This document shows, piece by piece, positions 1-6,045 of a DNA stretch of 6,097 nt (position 1 is the first letter of the stretch; the number at the start of each line of letters is the position of its first letter). The stretch is from positions 1-6,097 of the forward strand of contig JAHHTB010000116.1 of NCBI GenBank assembly GCA_020024855.1, given 5' to 3'. The position numbers and the translations under genes are program-made. The DNA is from Fusobacterium sp. GTDB lineage: Bacteria; Fusobacteriota; Fusobacteriia; Fusobacteriales; Fusobacteriaceae. The notes below the pieces were generated by a model. It ran no database searches, was not told the DNA's origin, and worked only from the letters and a program-made list of their open reading frames with translations.

Positions 1-7
1 CTTTTAT

Positions 8-55
8 ACATCACCTCTTGAGTTTTTAGTATATTTTTATACAAAGATTTTACAA
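8..55 (-). promoter_or_regulatory. Divergent promoter and ribosome binding site for a gene off the left edge
   Basis: Read on the minus strand, TTGTAA (55-50) is followed after 16 bases by TATACT (33-28), a good match to a sigma-70 type -35/-10 pair. Downstream on the same strand is AAGAGGTGAT (19-10), a strong Shine-Dalgarno match. An ATG at 11-9 overlaps that site and is too close to serve as its start, so the real start probably lies just beyond position 1. The combination and order (promoter, short leader, ribosome binding site) support a divergently transcribed neighbour. Its identity is not visible. A divergent regulator would be a common arrangement, but that is only inference. Confidence 0.5.
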
Positions 56-70
56 TTTATAAATATCTTT
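43..70. repeat. Short inverted repeat in the divergent promoter region, possible operator
   Basis: AAAGAT (43-48) and ATCTTT (65-70) are exact reverse complements whose centres are 22 bp apart, about two helical turns. They flank the overlapping -35 boxes of both promoter candidates. The placement suits a dimeric regulator, but arms of six bases are expected by chance in DNA this AT-rich, and no known operator is recognised. Confidence 0.2.
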
Positions 71-91
71 TAAACTTAACCATTGTATACT
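49..91 (+). promoter_or_regulatory. Candidate promoter region of the transport/hydrolase operon
   Basis: Two imperfect candidates face right. TTTACA (49-54) is followed after 16 bases by TAAACT (71-76), with five and four matches to consensus. Separately, TATACT (86-91) is a good -10 box but has no convincing -35 at 15-18 bases. Both lie within 45 bases of the first gene's start. The first candidate's -35 overlaps the -35 of the minus-strand promoter. I cannot choose between them from sequence alone. Confidence 0.35.
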
Positions 92-104
92 TTGCATATG
101 AAAA

Positions 105-110
105 GGAGGG
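105..110 (+). promoter_or_regulatory. Ribosome binding site that fixes the PHP gene start at 116
   Basis: GGAGGG is followed by a 5-base spacer and ATG at 116. The longer open frame, starting at TTG 83 or ATG 98, would translate this site as part of the protein and has no ribosome binding site of its own. The start at 116 also puts the PHP motif at residues 5-9, where the family normally has it. Confidence 0.85.
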
Positions 111-115
111 ATAAA

Positions 116-931
116 ATGTACAAAGCTGATTCACATATACATAGCAATTTTTCTGGTGATTCAATGGAAAAATTAGAAAATATAATAGAAAGAGCATTGA
201 TTCTTAAGATGGACGAAATAACAATAACTGACCATTTAGATTTAGATTTCCCAGAAGAAGTGAATATATTTGATTTGGATTTAAAAGAATATCTTAAAAA
301 AATAAAAGAAATAAAAAAACAATATAGAAAGGAGATAAAAGTAAAGATAGGAATAGAACTAGGACTTCAACCACATTTAAAAGACAAATATAAAGAGATA
401 TTTCAATGTGAAGATATAGATTTTATAATAGGTTCATCTCATTGTGTGAGAGGAATGGATATATCAGATAAAAAGATTTTTGAAATGTATAAAAAAGATG
501 AAGTTCATAGAATGTATTTTGAAGAAATTCTAAAAAATATAGATATCTTTCCAGAAATAAGTGTTTATGGACATTTAGATTTTGTAAATAGATATGGAAG
601 AAGTGTTTATGAAGATTATAAAAAAATAGATTTAAATTTACACAAAGATATTATAGATAATATTCTTAAAAAACTTATTGAAAAAAATATAGGAATAGAA
701 ATAAATACTTCTGCTTTAAGATATGGACTTAGAGATTTTCACCCATGTAAAAATATTTTAGAAAGATATAAAGAACTAGGGGGAAAAATAATAACAATGG
801 GTTCTGATGCTCATAGAGCAACAGATATAATGAGAGATTTTGATGAGGCTAGAAACTTATTAAAAAAATTAGGATTTGAAAAATTTTCTACTTTTGAAAA
901 AAGAAAAGTTGAGTATAGAAATTTAGATTAA
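116..931 (+). CDS. PHP-domain metal-dependent phosphoesterase (histidinol-phosphatase-like)
   Basis: This 271-residue protein belongs to the PHP phosphoesterase superfamily and most resembles the HisJ-type histidinol phosphatase branch. Numbered from ATG 116, all the metal-site motifs are present in order: HxH at 7-9 (DSHIH), TDH at 38-40, the glutamate of GIELG at 81, SSH at 107-109, GHLD at 152-155 and SDAH at 230-233. The family uses a cluster of two or three metal ions to hydrolyse phosphate esters. No signal peptide or membrane segment is seen, so it should be cytoplasmic. No histidine-biosynthesis gene is nearby. Its neighbours are an importer and a second phosphohydrolase, and relatives of this fold act on varied phosphomonoesters and cyclic phosphates. 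I infer that it dephosphorylates a product of the imported compound. Histidinol-phosphate phosphatase activity remains possible. The family call is firm and the substrate is unknown. Confidence 0.9.
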   Translation: MYKADSHIHSNFSGDSMEKLENIIERALILKMDEITITDHLDLDFPEEVNIFDLDLKEYLKKIKEIKKQYRKEIKVKIGIELGLQPHLKDKYKEIFQCEDIDFIIGSSHCVRGMDISDKKIFEMYKKDEVHRMYFEEILKNIDIFPEISVYGHLDFVNRYGRSVYEDYKKIDLNLHKDIIDNILKKLIEKNIGIEINTSALRYGLRDFHPCKNILERYKELGGKIITMGSDAHRATDIMRDFDEARNLLKKLGFEKFSTFEKRKVEYRNLD

Positions 932-979
932 GAATATAACAAAAATATTAATAAAATTATAAATTTTAGGAGGAGAAAA

Positions 980-2059
980 ATGAAAAAAACATTATTAGGA
1001 ATTTTAATTTTAGGAGCTTTTGCTGGTTGTGGTAATAAAGAAGAAAATATAGCAGATACAACTAAAGTGCCAATGACGTTAGAAGAAATTACTGTTGCTG
1101 CTAAAGAGGAAGGACAAGTTAATAGTGTGGGAATGCCAGATGCATGGGCAAACTGGGTAGGAACTTGGAAAGATATAAATACAAAATATGGTTTAAAACA
1201 TATTGATACTGATATGTCTAGTGCTGAAGAAATTGCAAAATTTAAAGCAGAAGGAGAAAATGCAACAGCAGATATTGGAGATATTGGATATGAATTTGGA
1301 ACTGTTGCTGTATCTCAAGGAGTAACTCAACCATATAAACCTACTACTTGGGAAGAAATTCCAGAGTGGGCAAAAGATAAAGATGGACATTGGGTAATAG
1401 GATATACAGGAACAATAGCATTTATTGTAAACAAAGAATTAGTAAAAGATATCCCTACATCATGGCAAGAATTAGCTGAAAGTAATGCTAAAGTAACAGT
1501 TGGAGCAGTTGGTATTGCATCTCAAGCAACAAACTCAGTTCTTGCAGCAGCTTTTGCTCTTGGTGGAGATGAATCAAACATTACACCAGCTATAAACTAT
1601 TTTGGAAAATTAGCTGATGAAGGTAGACTTCTTTTAAATGACCCTGTAATAGCAAACCTTGAAAAAGGAGAAGTAGAAGTTGGACTTGTTTGGGATTTCA
1701 ATGGACTTAACTACAGAGATCAAATTGATAAAGAAAAATTTGAAGTTTTAATTCCATCAGATGGTTCTTTAACTAGTGGATATGCAACAATTATAAATAA
1801 ATATGCAAAAAATCCTAATGCAGCAAAACTTACAAGAGAGTTTATCCTAAGTGATGAAGGACAAATAAACTTAGCAGAGGGATATGCAAAACCAATTAGA
1901 ACAAATGTTGTTTTACCAGAAGATGTAAAAGCAAAACTTCTTCCTAATGAGCAATATAAAAATGCAAGACCTGTAAAAGATTTTGATGCATGGAAAAAAA
2001 CATCTGAAAACATTTCTCAATTATGGCAAGAGGAGGTTATTTATAAAGTAAATAAATAA
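980..2059 (+). CDS. ABC transporter solute-binding lipoprotein
   Basis: This 359-residue protein starts at ATG 980, five to seven bases after a strong AGGAGGAG site (968-975). It has a lipoprotein signal: lysines at 2-3, a hydrophobic stretch from 5 to 15 and a lipobox-like FAGC ending at Cys17. It should therefore be exported, lipidated and held at the outer face of the inner (or only) membrane. The mature part has the layout of the iron/polyamine/aminoethylphosphonate cluster of extracellular binding proteins, with ADIGDIGYEFG (97-107), GTIAFIVNK (144-152), a hinge region with VWDFNG (237-242) and EGYAKPIR (300-307). It lacks the adjacent tyrosine pair typical of ferric-binding FbpA proteins, so iron is less likely. 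It delivers ligand to the two permeases encoded downstream. The hydrolase gene directly after it suggests a phosphorus-containing ligand, but that is inference. Confidence 0.9.
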   Translation: MKKTLLGILILGAFAGCGNKEENIADTTKVPMTLEEITVAAKEEGQVNSVGMPDAWANWVGTWKDINTKYGLKHIDTDMSSAEEIAKFKAEGENATADIGDIGYEFGTVAVSQGVTQPYKPTTWEEIPEWAKDKDGHWVIGYTGTIAFIVNKELVKDIPTSWQELAESNAKVTVGAVGIASQATNSVLAAAFALGGDESNITPAINYFGKLADEGRLLLNDPVIANLEKGEVEVGLVWDFNGLNYRDQIDKEKFEVLIPSDGSLTSGYATIINKYAKNPNAAKLTREFILSDEGQINLAEGYAKPIRTNVVLPEDVKAKLLPNEQYKNARPVKDFDAWKKTSENISQLWQEEVIYKVNK

Positions 2060-2079
2060 ACTTTATAAAAATAGCTATG
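2031..2079 (+). promoter_or_regulatory. Hairpin between a distant Shine-Dalgarno site and the hydrolase start codon
   Basis: AGGAGG (2031-2036) lies inside the end of the binding-protein gene. TTTATAAAGT (2040-2049) and ACTTTATAAA (2060-2069) are perfect 10-base reverse complements around a 10-base loop whose last three bases are the binding-protein stop codon (2057-2059). The hydrolase ATG is at 2077 and has no ribosome binding site at normal distance. Folding the stem leaves 3 + 7 = 10 unpaired bases between AGGAGG and ATG, a workable spacing. Stems that shorten such a gap are known from some phage genes, for example T4 gene 25. Alternatively, the stem may protect the binding-protein mRNA end, or the hydrolase may be translated by reinitiation. 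Nine of the ten pairs are A-U, so stability is modest. Confidence 0.5.
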
Positions 2080-2898
2080 GAAAATAAAAATAAAGTTATA
2101 CTAGTTCTTTTAGATGGACTAAACTATAAAAATTCAGAATGTATGGGGTATATGACTGCACTTGAAAGAGATGGAAAAGCAAAATTTGCAAAGGTCTTGG
2201 CTGAAATGCCAAGCCTTTCAAAACCCCTATATGAAACTATATTAACAGGGAAAAAACCAATAGAACATGGAATAGTTACAAATGAAATCCCTATGATGTC
2301 AAAAGAAAAAAATATATTTTCATTATGTAGAGATGCACAACTTACAACAGGAGCATCAGGGTATTATTGGTTAAGTGAACTATATAATTCTGCTCCTTTT
2401 AATAAATTAAAAGATACAAATACACATGATGAAACAAAAGCTATTCAACATGGTAGATTTTATACTCTTGATTATTATCCAGATGAAGCAGTTTTTCTTG
2501 ATGGTGAACATATTAGAGAAAAATATAATCCAGATTTCCTTGTAATCCATTCTATGAATATTGATGATATGGGACATAAATATGGTTCTGACAGTAAAGA
2601 ATATAGATATAAAATAAGAGTTGCTGACAATTTATTATCTGTTTTTGTTCCTAGATGGATAGAAGCTGGATATGTTGTAATTGTTACATCTGATCATGGA
2701 ATGAATATAGATGGAATGCATGGTGGAAAAAATGATCTTGAATCAGAAGTTCCATTTTGGATAATAAATGATGATGAGAAAACAAAATTAAGTCATAGAT
2801 TAGAGCAAGTGTATGTTGCCTCAATTATAGGAACATTACTTGGAATTGACACAAGTGAAATGAAAAATAAGGTAGAAAGTATTTATAGGGGGTATTAA
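2077..2898 (+). CDS. Alkaline-phosphatase-superfamily phosphodiesterase/phosphonohydrolase-like enzyme
   Basis: This 273-residue protein belongs to the type I phosphodiesterase/nucleotide pyrophosphatase branch of the alkaline phosphatase superfamily, which includes phosphonoacetate hydrolase. All expected two-metal ligands can be placed: Asp13 in LLDGLN, a nucleophile region MPSLSKP (44-50) where Ser48 aligns with the usual Thr/Ser, Asp163 and His167 in DDMGH, Asp206-His207 in TSDHGM, and His215 in MHGG. It has no signal peptide, so it should act in the cytoplasm, unlike many exported relatives. It is shorter than typical nucleotide pyrophosphatases (about 400 residues) and so probably lacks large cap insertions. 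It lies between the binding protein (17 bases upstream) and the first permease (3 bases downstream), which links it to the imported substrate. ATG 2077 is the only in-frame ATG, GTG or TTG after a stop at 2053, and it lacks a nearby ribosome binding site. The exact bond cleaved is unknown. Confidence 0.88.
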   Translation: MENKNKVILVLLDGLNYKNSECMGYMTALERDGKAKFAKVLAEMPSLSKPLYETILTGKKPIEHGIVTNEIPMMSKEKNIFSLCRDAQLTTGASGYYWLSELYNSAPFNKLKDTNTHDETKAIQHGRFYTLDYYPDEAVFLDGEHIREKYNPDFLVIHSMNIDDMGHKYGSDSKEYRYKIRVADNLLSVFVPRWIEAGYVVIVTSDHGMNIDGMHGGKNDLESEVPFWIINDDEKTKLSHRLEQVYVASIIGTLLGIDTSEMKNKVESIYRGY

Positions 2899-2901
2899 AA
2901 A

Positions 2902-3753
2902 ATGAAAAGGAAAACTAAAGAAAAAATAAAGTATGGAATATTTCTTATTCCTATTTTATTGATGGTTATATTTTTCCTTATAATACCCATAATATCAGTT
3001 ATAGAGGGAAGTTTTAGAGCTGATGGTGAGAAGTTCTATTCCCTTTATAATTATAAATATATATTAGGAAGTAAATTTTATAGACAAGGATTTTATAACA
3101 GTATAAAGGTTTCAGCACTATCAACTATTTTTGGAATAATAATATCTTTTCAATTAGCTTATTCTATAAGTAAATTAAACGAAAAAATAAGAGATAATGT
3201 TCTTTTATATTCAAATATGATGTCTAATTTTGCTGGTTTACCTTTAGCCTTTGCTTTTATTATAATCATGGGAGCAAATGGTGTAGTAACTTTACTTTTT
3301 GAAAAAATGGGAATAAAAGGTTTTGATATTTATACACAATATGGATTAATTTTAGTATACACTTATTTCCAAATACCACTTGGAACACTTCTTCTTTATC
3401 CAGCTTTTGATTCTTTAGATGAAAGATGGAAAGAAGCTTGTAGTCTTCTTGGTGGTGGAAAAATTGATTATTGGTTAAAAATAGGATTTCCAATATTAAA
3501 ATCTTCTGTTATTGGAACAGGAATTATTCTTTTTACAAATGCCATTGGAGCATATGCAACAGCTTATGGAATAATGGTTTCAAATTATAATATAATTCCA
3601 ATAAGAATAGGAGCTTTAATCTCTGGAGATGTAATTTTAAAGCCAAATTTAGCATCAGCACTTGCAGTTATTTTAATAATGATGATACTACTAGTATTTT
3701 TTATAAATGAAAAATTTGTTCAAAATAATAAATTTAAACAGGAGGAAAGATAA
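2902..3753 (+). CDS. ABC transporter permease, first subunit
   Basis: This 283-residue integral membrane protein has about six hydrophobic segments, near residues 12-34, 70-89, 108-133, 147-169, 201-226 and 251-269. It has a clear cytoplasmic EAA loop, EACSLLGGG continuing to IGFP (178-197), which docks with the ATPase. This places it with the PotB/FbpB-like inner-membrane components of the binding-protein-dependent (MetI-type) permease superfamily. The N-terminus is strongly basic (MKRKTKEKIK), consistent with a cytoplasmic start. AGGGGG (2887-2892), overlapping the end of the hydrolase gene, is its ribosome binding site with a 9-base spacer, and the stop of that gene is only 3 bases before ATG 2902. 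It should pair with the next gene's product to form the channel. The transported compound cannot be told from the membrane segments. Confidence 0.9.
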   Translation: MKRKTKEKIKYGIFLIPILLMVIFFLIIPIISVIEGSFRADGEKFYSLYNYKYILGSKFYRQGFYNSIKVSALSTIFGIIISFQLAYSISKLNEKIRDNVLLYSNMMSNFAGLPLAFAFIIIMGANGVVTLLFEKMGIKGFDIYTQYGLILVYTYFQIPLGTLLLYPAFDSLDERWKEACSLLGGGKIDYWLKIGFPILKSSVIGTGIILFTNAIGAYATAYGIMVSNYNIIPIRIGALISGDVILKPNLASALAVILIMMILLVFFINEKFVQNNKFKQEER

Positions 3754-3757
3754 ATTG
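3740..3757 (+). promoter_or_regulatory. Ribosome binding site and TTG start of the second permease
   Basis: AGGAGG (3740-3745) is followed after 9 bases by an in-frame TTG at 3755-3757, one base after the TAA of the preceding gene (3751-3753). The alternative ATG at 3707 lies 47 bases inside the preceding gene and has no ribosome binding site before it. The TTG is therefore the better start and makes the protein 16 residues shorter than the ATG version. Confidence 0.75.
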
Positions 3758-4558
3758 GAAAACAAAAATAATAGAAAGCATTACATTATTACATTATTAA
3801 TTCTTACTTTTCTTTCTATTCCTGTAATAGGAACAGTTATTTATTCTCTAAGTAGTAGCTGGGGAGCAACAATTTTACCAGATGGTTTTACAGGAAAATG
3901 GTTTTTACAATTAATAACAGATGGAAGATTTATAGATTCTTTAAAAAGAAGTTTATTAATTGGTGGAATATCATTAGCTGTAAGTATGATAGTTATAATT
4001 CCATCTATAGTAATATCAGCTTATTACTTTCCAAAAATTTTAAAAGTAATAGAATTTTTATCTCTTTTACCATTTATGGTTCCAGCAGTTGTTTTGGCAG
4101 TAGGGATATTAAAAGTTTATTCAGGATTTAATTTAAAAATTTTTGGTGTTCCAGCAATAATAATAGGAGCTTATTTTTCAGTAGCCTTTCCTTTTCTTTA
4201 TAGAGGAATAAAAAATAATCTTGATGCACTGCATTTGAAAAGCCTTGTTGAAACAGTTAATATTCTTGGTGGAACAAATTACCATGCCTTTATATATGTT
4301 ATTCTTCCAAATCTAAAAAAAGGAATTATGAGTTCTGGAATACTTAGTTTAGCTATTCTTTTGGGGGAATTTATGTATGCTAATCTTCTTATTGGTGGAA
4401 GATATGAAACATTACAAGTATATCTTTATAATATGAAAGGAAAAAGTGGACACTTTACAAGTGCAATGGTAACACTATTTTTTATCTTCATATTTATTGT
4501 AACATTTATAGCTATAAACATAGAAAAAATTTCAAGGAAAAGAAAGGAAAATAAATGA
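3755..4558 (+). CDS. ABC transporter permease, second subunit
   Basis: This 267-residue membrane protein, counted from the TTG start at 3755, has about six hydrophobic segments near 10-34, 66-92, 98-122, 132-152, 190-214 and 237-256. The EAA-type coupling loop is present but degenerate: VETVNILGG (165-173) followed by VILP (182-185), so the usual EAA triplet reads ETV while the glycine and the I-x-P end are kept. It matches the PotC/FbpB-half type of MetI-superfamily permeases and should form a heterodimer with the preceding permease. The first start codon is separated by one base from the upstream stop and the last codon overlaps the ATPase gene by 4 bases (ATGA), so translation of the three genes is probably coupled. 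The tail is basic (RKRKENK). A longer form from ATG 3707 cannot be excluded. Confidence 0.88.
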   Translation: MENKNNRKHYIITLLILTFLSIPVIGTVIYSLSSSWGATILPDGFTGKWFLQLITDGRFIDSLKRSLLIGGISLAVSMIVIIPSIVISAYYFPKILKVIEFLSLLPFMVPAVVLAVGILKVYSGFNLKIFGVPAIIIGAYFSVAFPFLYRGIKNNLDALHLKSLVETVNILGGTNYHAFIYVILPNLKKGIMSSGILSLAILLGEFMYANLLIGGRYETLQVYLYNMKGKSGHFTSAMVTLFFIFIFIVTFIAINIEKISRKRKENK

Positions 4559-5559
4559 GTTTTGTTGAAATAAGAAATTTAGAAAAATCATTTAATGATA
4601 CACAAGTATTAAAAAAATTAAATTTAAATATAGAAGAGGGAGAATTTGTAACTCTTTTAGGACCATCAGGGTGTGGAAAGAGTACTCTTTTAAGATGTAT
4701 TGCTGGACTTAATTCAATAAATAATGGAGAGATATTTATTGATGGAAAAGATATGACAAATACTATTCCTAAAGATAGAAATATAGGAATGGTTTTCCAA
4801 AATTATGCTCTTTTCCCAAATATGACTGTGTGGGAAAATATAGAATTTGGACTAAAAATGAAGAAAGAAAAAAATTATGATGAAAAGATAAAACATATTA
4901 TAGATATGGTTGATCTTAATGGAAAAGAAAATTTTTATCCTAATGAACTTTCTGGAGGACAACAACAAAGAGTTGCTTTTGCAAGATCTCTTATAACAAG
5001 ACCTAAAATTCTTCTTCTTGATGAATCTCTTTCAGCTCTTGATGCTAAAATAAGAAAAAGTTTGAGAGAAAAATTAAGAAAAATTCAAAAACAATTAGGT
5101 ATAACAACTATTTTTGTAACACATGATCAAGAAGAAGCTCTTGCTGTTTCTGATAGAATTTTTGTTATGAATAAAGGGGAAATTTCACAGTATGGAACAC
5201 CAGAAGAAATATACACAAATCCAGCAAACGAGTTTATGGTTGATTTTATAGGAAATTATAATATATTTAAAGGTGAAGATAGTGAAAAACTTTTTGGAAT
5301 AAAAGGAAAAACAGTAGCTATTCGTCCAGAATCTATCTATGTTAGAGAAAAAGGAAGAAACTATAAAGAAGAAGATTTTTGTACTACAAATGCATGTATA
5401 AAAGATTTTATGATTACAGGTAATATTATAAGATATACTGTTTCAAAAAATGGAATTGAATTTCTAGTTGACCTTTTAAATAGAGGAGAAAATAAATTAT
5501 TCCAAAAAAATAGTGAAATTGAACTTATGTTTATGAAAAAAGAGATTAAAATATTTTAA
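4555..5559 (+). CDS. ABC transporter ATP-binding protein, PotA/FbpC type
   Basis: This 334-residue ATPase energises the importer from the cytoplasmic side. Its nucleotide-binding domain (about 1-235) has every core motif: Walker A GPSGCGKST (36-44), Q-loop Gln82, signature LSGGQQQR (132-139), Walker B ILLLDE (152-157) with catalytic Glu157, D-loop SALD (160-163) and switch His190. After Walker B the common proline is replaced by serine (DES), a tolerated variant. The C-terminal part (about 240-334) contains VAIRPES (254-260), the hallmark of TOBE-type regulatory or substrate-sensing domains in the polyamine/iron/phosphonate ATPase group. ATG 4555 overlaps the permease stop by four bases, with AAGGA at 4544-4548 as ribosome binding site. 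It is the last gene of the tight cluster. The motifs do not identify the substrate. Confidence 0.95.
   Translation: MSFVEIRNLEKSFNDTQVLKKLNLNIEEGEFVTLLGPSGCGKSTLLRCIAGLNSINNGEIFIDGKDMTNTIPKDRNIGMVFQNYALFPNMTVWENIEFGLKMKKEKNYDEKIKHIIDMVDLNGKENFYPNELSGGQQQRVAFARSLITRPKILLLDESLSALDAKIRKSLREKLRKIQKQLGITTIFVTHDQEEALAVSDRIFVMNKGEISQYGTPEEIYTNPANEFMVDFIGNYNIFKGEDSEKLFGIKGKTVAIRPESIYVREKGRNYKEEDFCTTNACIKDFMITGNIIRYTVSKNGIEFLVDLLNRGENKLFQKNSEIELMFMKKEIKIF
5546..5559. repeat. Perfect 14-bp A/T palindrome at the end of the ATPase gene
   Basis: TTAAAATATTTTAA is its own reverse complement and ends on the ATPase stop codon. It contains no G or C and has no following T-run with a stable stem, so it is not a credible intrinsic terminator. 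It lies 12 bases upstream of the next gene's -35 box and could be a protein-binding site or simply a chance result of base composition. Confidence 0.25.
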
Positions 5560-5570
5560 GTTCTTGCTAT

Positions 5571-5599
5571 TTGTATTGTTTATAAAAATGAAGTATAAT
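5571..5599 (+). promoter_or_regulatory. Promoter of the 136-residue protein gene
   Basis: TTGTAT (5571-5576) and a perfect -10 TATAAT (5594-5599) are 17 bases apart. Transcription would start near 5606, about 30 bases before the ATG at 5635, leaving room for the AGGAG site at 5624-5628. This suggests that the last gene can be expressed separately from the transport operon, although no terminator between them is visible and read-through is possible. Confidence 0.6.
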
Positions 5600-5634
5600 A
5601 TAAGAATAGATAGAAATTTTTAAAGGAGATATCA

Positions 5635-6045
5635 ATGGAAATTGTATTAAAATCACTTAATATAAATACTATCAATTCATATATAGATTTAGATAAATTA
5701 TACAATCTAATAAGAAAAGAAAAACTTGAAATAAGATTTGATTGTTATACAGCTTATTCCAATTATGATGAAAAAATAGATGTTGGCTATATTACAATAT
5801 TTGATAATGTAGAAGAAGATTCATTTAATATATTAAATATAACTATAATTATGAATGAATATGCTAAAGCTAATTTACTTAAAAAAATTGAAAATAATGA
5901 ATATATAAATAATGATGTTAAATTTTTATATCATCTTAAAAATTTGAATACACCTACTATAAGTTATAGTAGTCTACTTGATGAAGAAAAATCAGGTAAA
6001 GTATTAATGGATTTTTTTGAAGTAATTAGTAAGTTGAAAGTATAA
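5635..6045 (+). CDS. Hypothetical protein of 136 residues
   Basis: I do not recognise this protein. It begins at ATG 5635, six bases after a good AGGAG site (5624-5628), and it has its own promoter-like sequence, so it is very probably a real gene. The product has no signal peptide, membrane segment, cysteine cluster or obvious catalytic motif. It has one cysteine (in RFDCYTAY, 34-41) and is rich in Asn, Ile, Lys, Glu and Tyr. The pattern of alternating hydrophobic residues around 30-75 (for example EIRFDCYTAY, VGYITIF, NILNITIIM) followed by helical-looking stretches suggests a small soluble alpha/beta protein. The 75-base gap and separate promoter argue against a role in the transporter. 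Small immunity-like or uncharacterised accessory proteins can look like this, but no function is supported. Confidence 0.8.
   Translation: MEIVLKSLNINTINSYIDLDKLYNLIRKEKLEIRFDCYTAYSNYDEKIDVGYITIFDNVEEDSFNILNITIIMNEYAKANLLKKIENNEYINNDVKFLYHLKNLNTPTISYSSLLDEEKSGKVLMDFFEVISKLKV

Noticed and set aside
952..968. Small hairpin TAAAATT-ATA-AATTTTA before the binding-protein ribosome binding site
   Set aside because: It is made only of A-U pairs with a 3-base loop and covers just the first base of the ribosome binding site. It is expected by chance in this base composition and does not look like a terminator or switch.
1193..1390. Open frame of 65 codons on the minus strand
   Set aside because: It lies wholly inside the well-supported binding-protein gene, has low-complexity Ser/Phe/Cys content typical of an antisense reading of AT-rich coding DNA, and matches no family I know.
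1720..2013. Open frame of 97 codons on the minus strand
   Set aside because: It is antisense to the binding-protein gene, the product has no recognisable domain, and its composition is that of a shadow frame.
980..2059. Ferric-iron binding protein (FbpA-like)
   Set aside because: The transporter class includes iron systems, but the adjacent tyrosine pair typical of ferric-binding proteins is not seen and the neighbouring phosphohydrolases point to a different substrate.
3266..3493. Open frame of 75 codons on the minus strand
   Set aside because: It is antisense to the first permease, whose EAA loop and membrane segments account for this stretch.
3898..4131. Open frame of 77 codons on the plus strand
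   Set aside because: It is an out-of-frame reading inside the second permease, with the Asn/Ser/Ile/Lys-rich composition expected of a shifted AT-rich frame.
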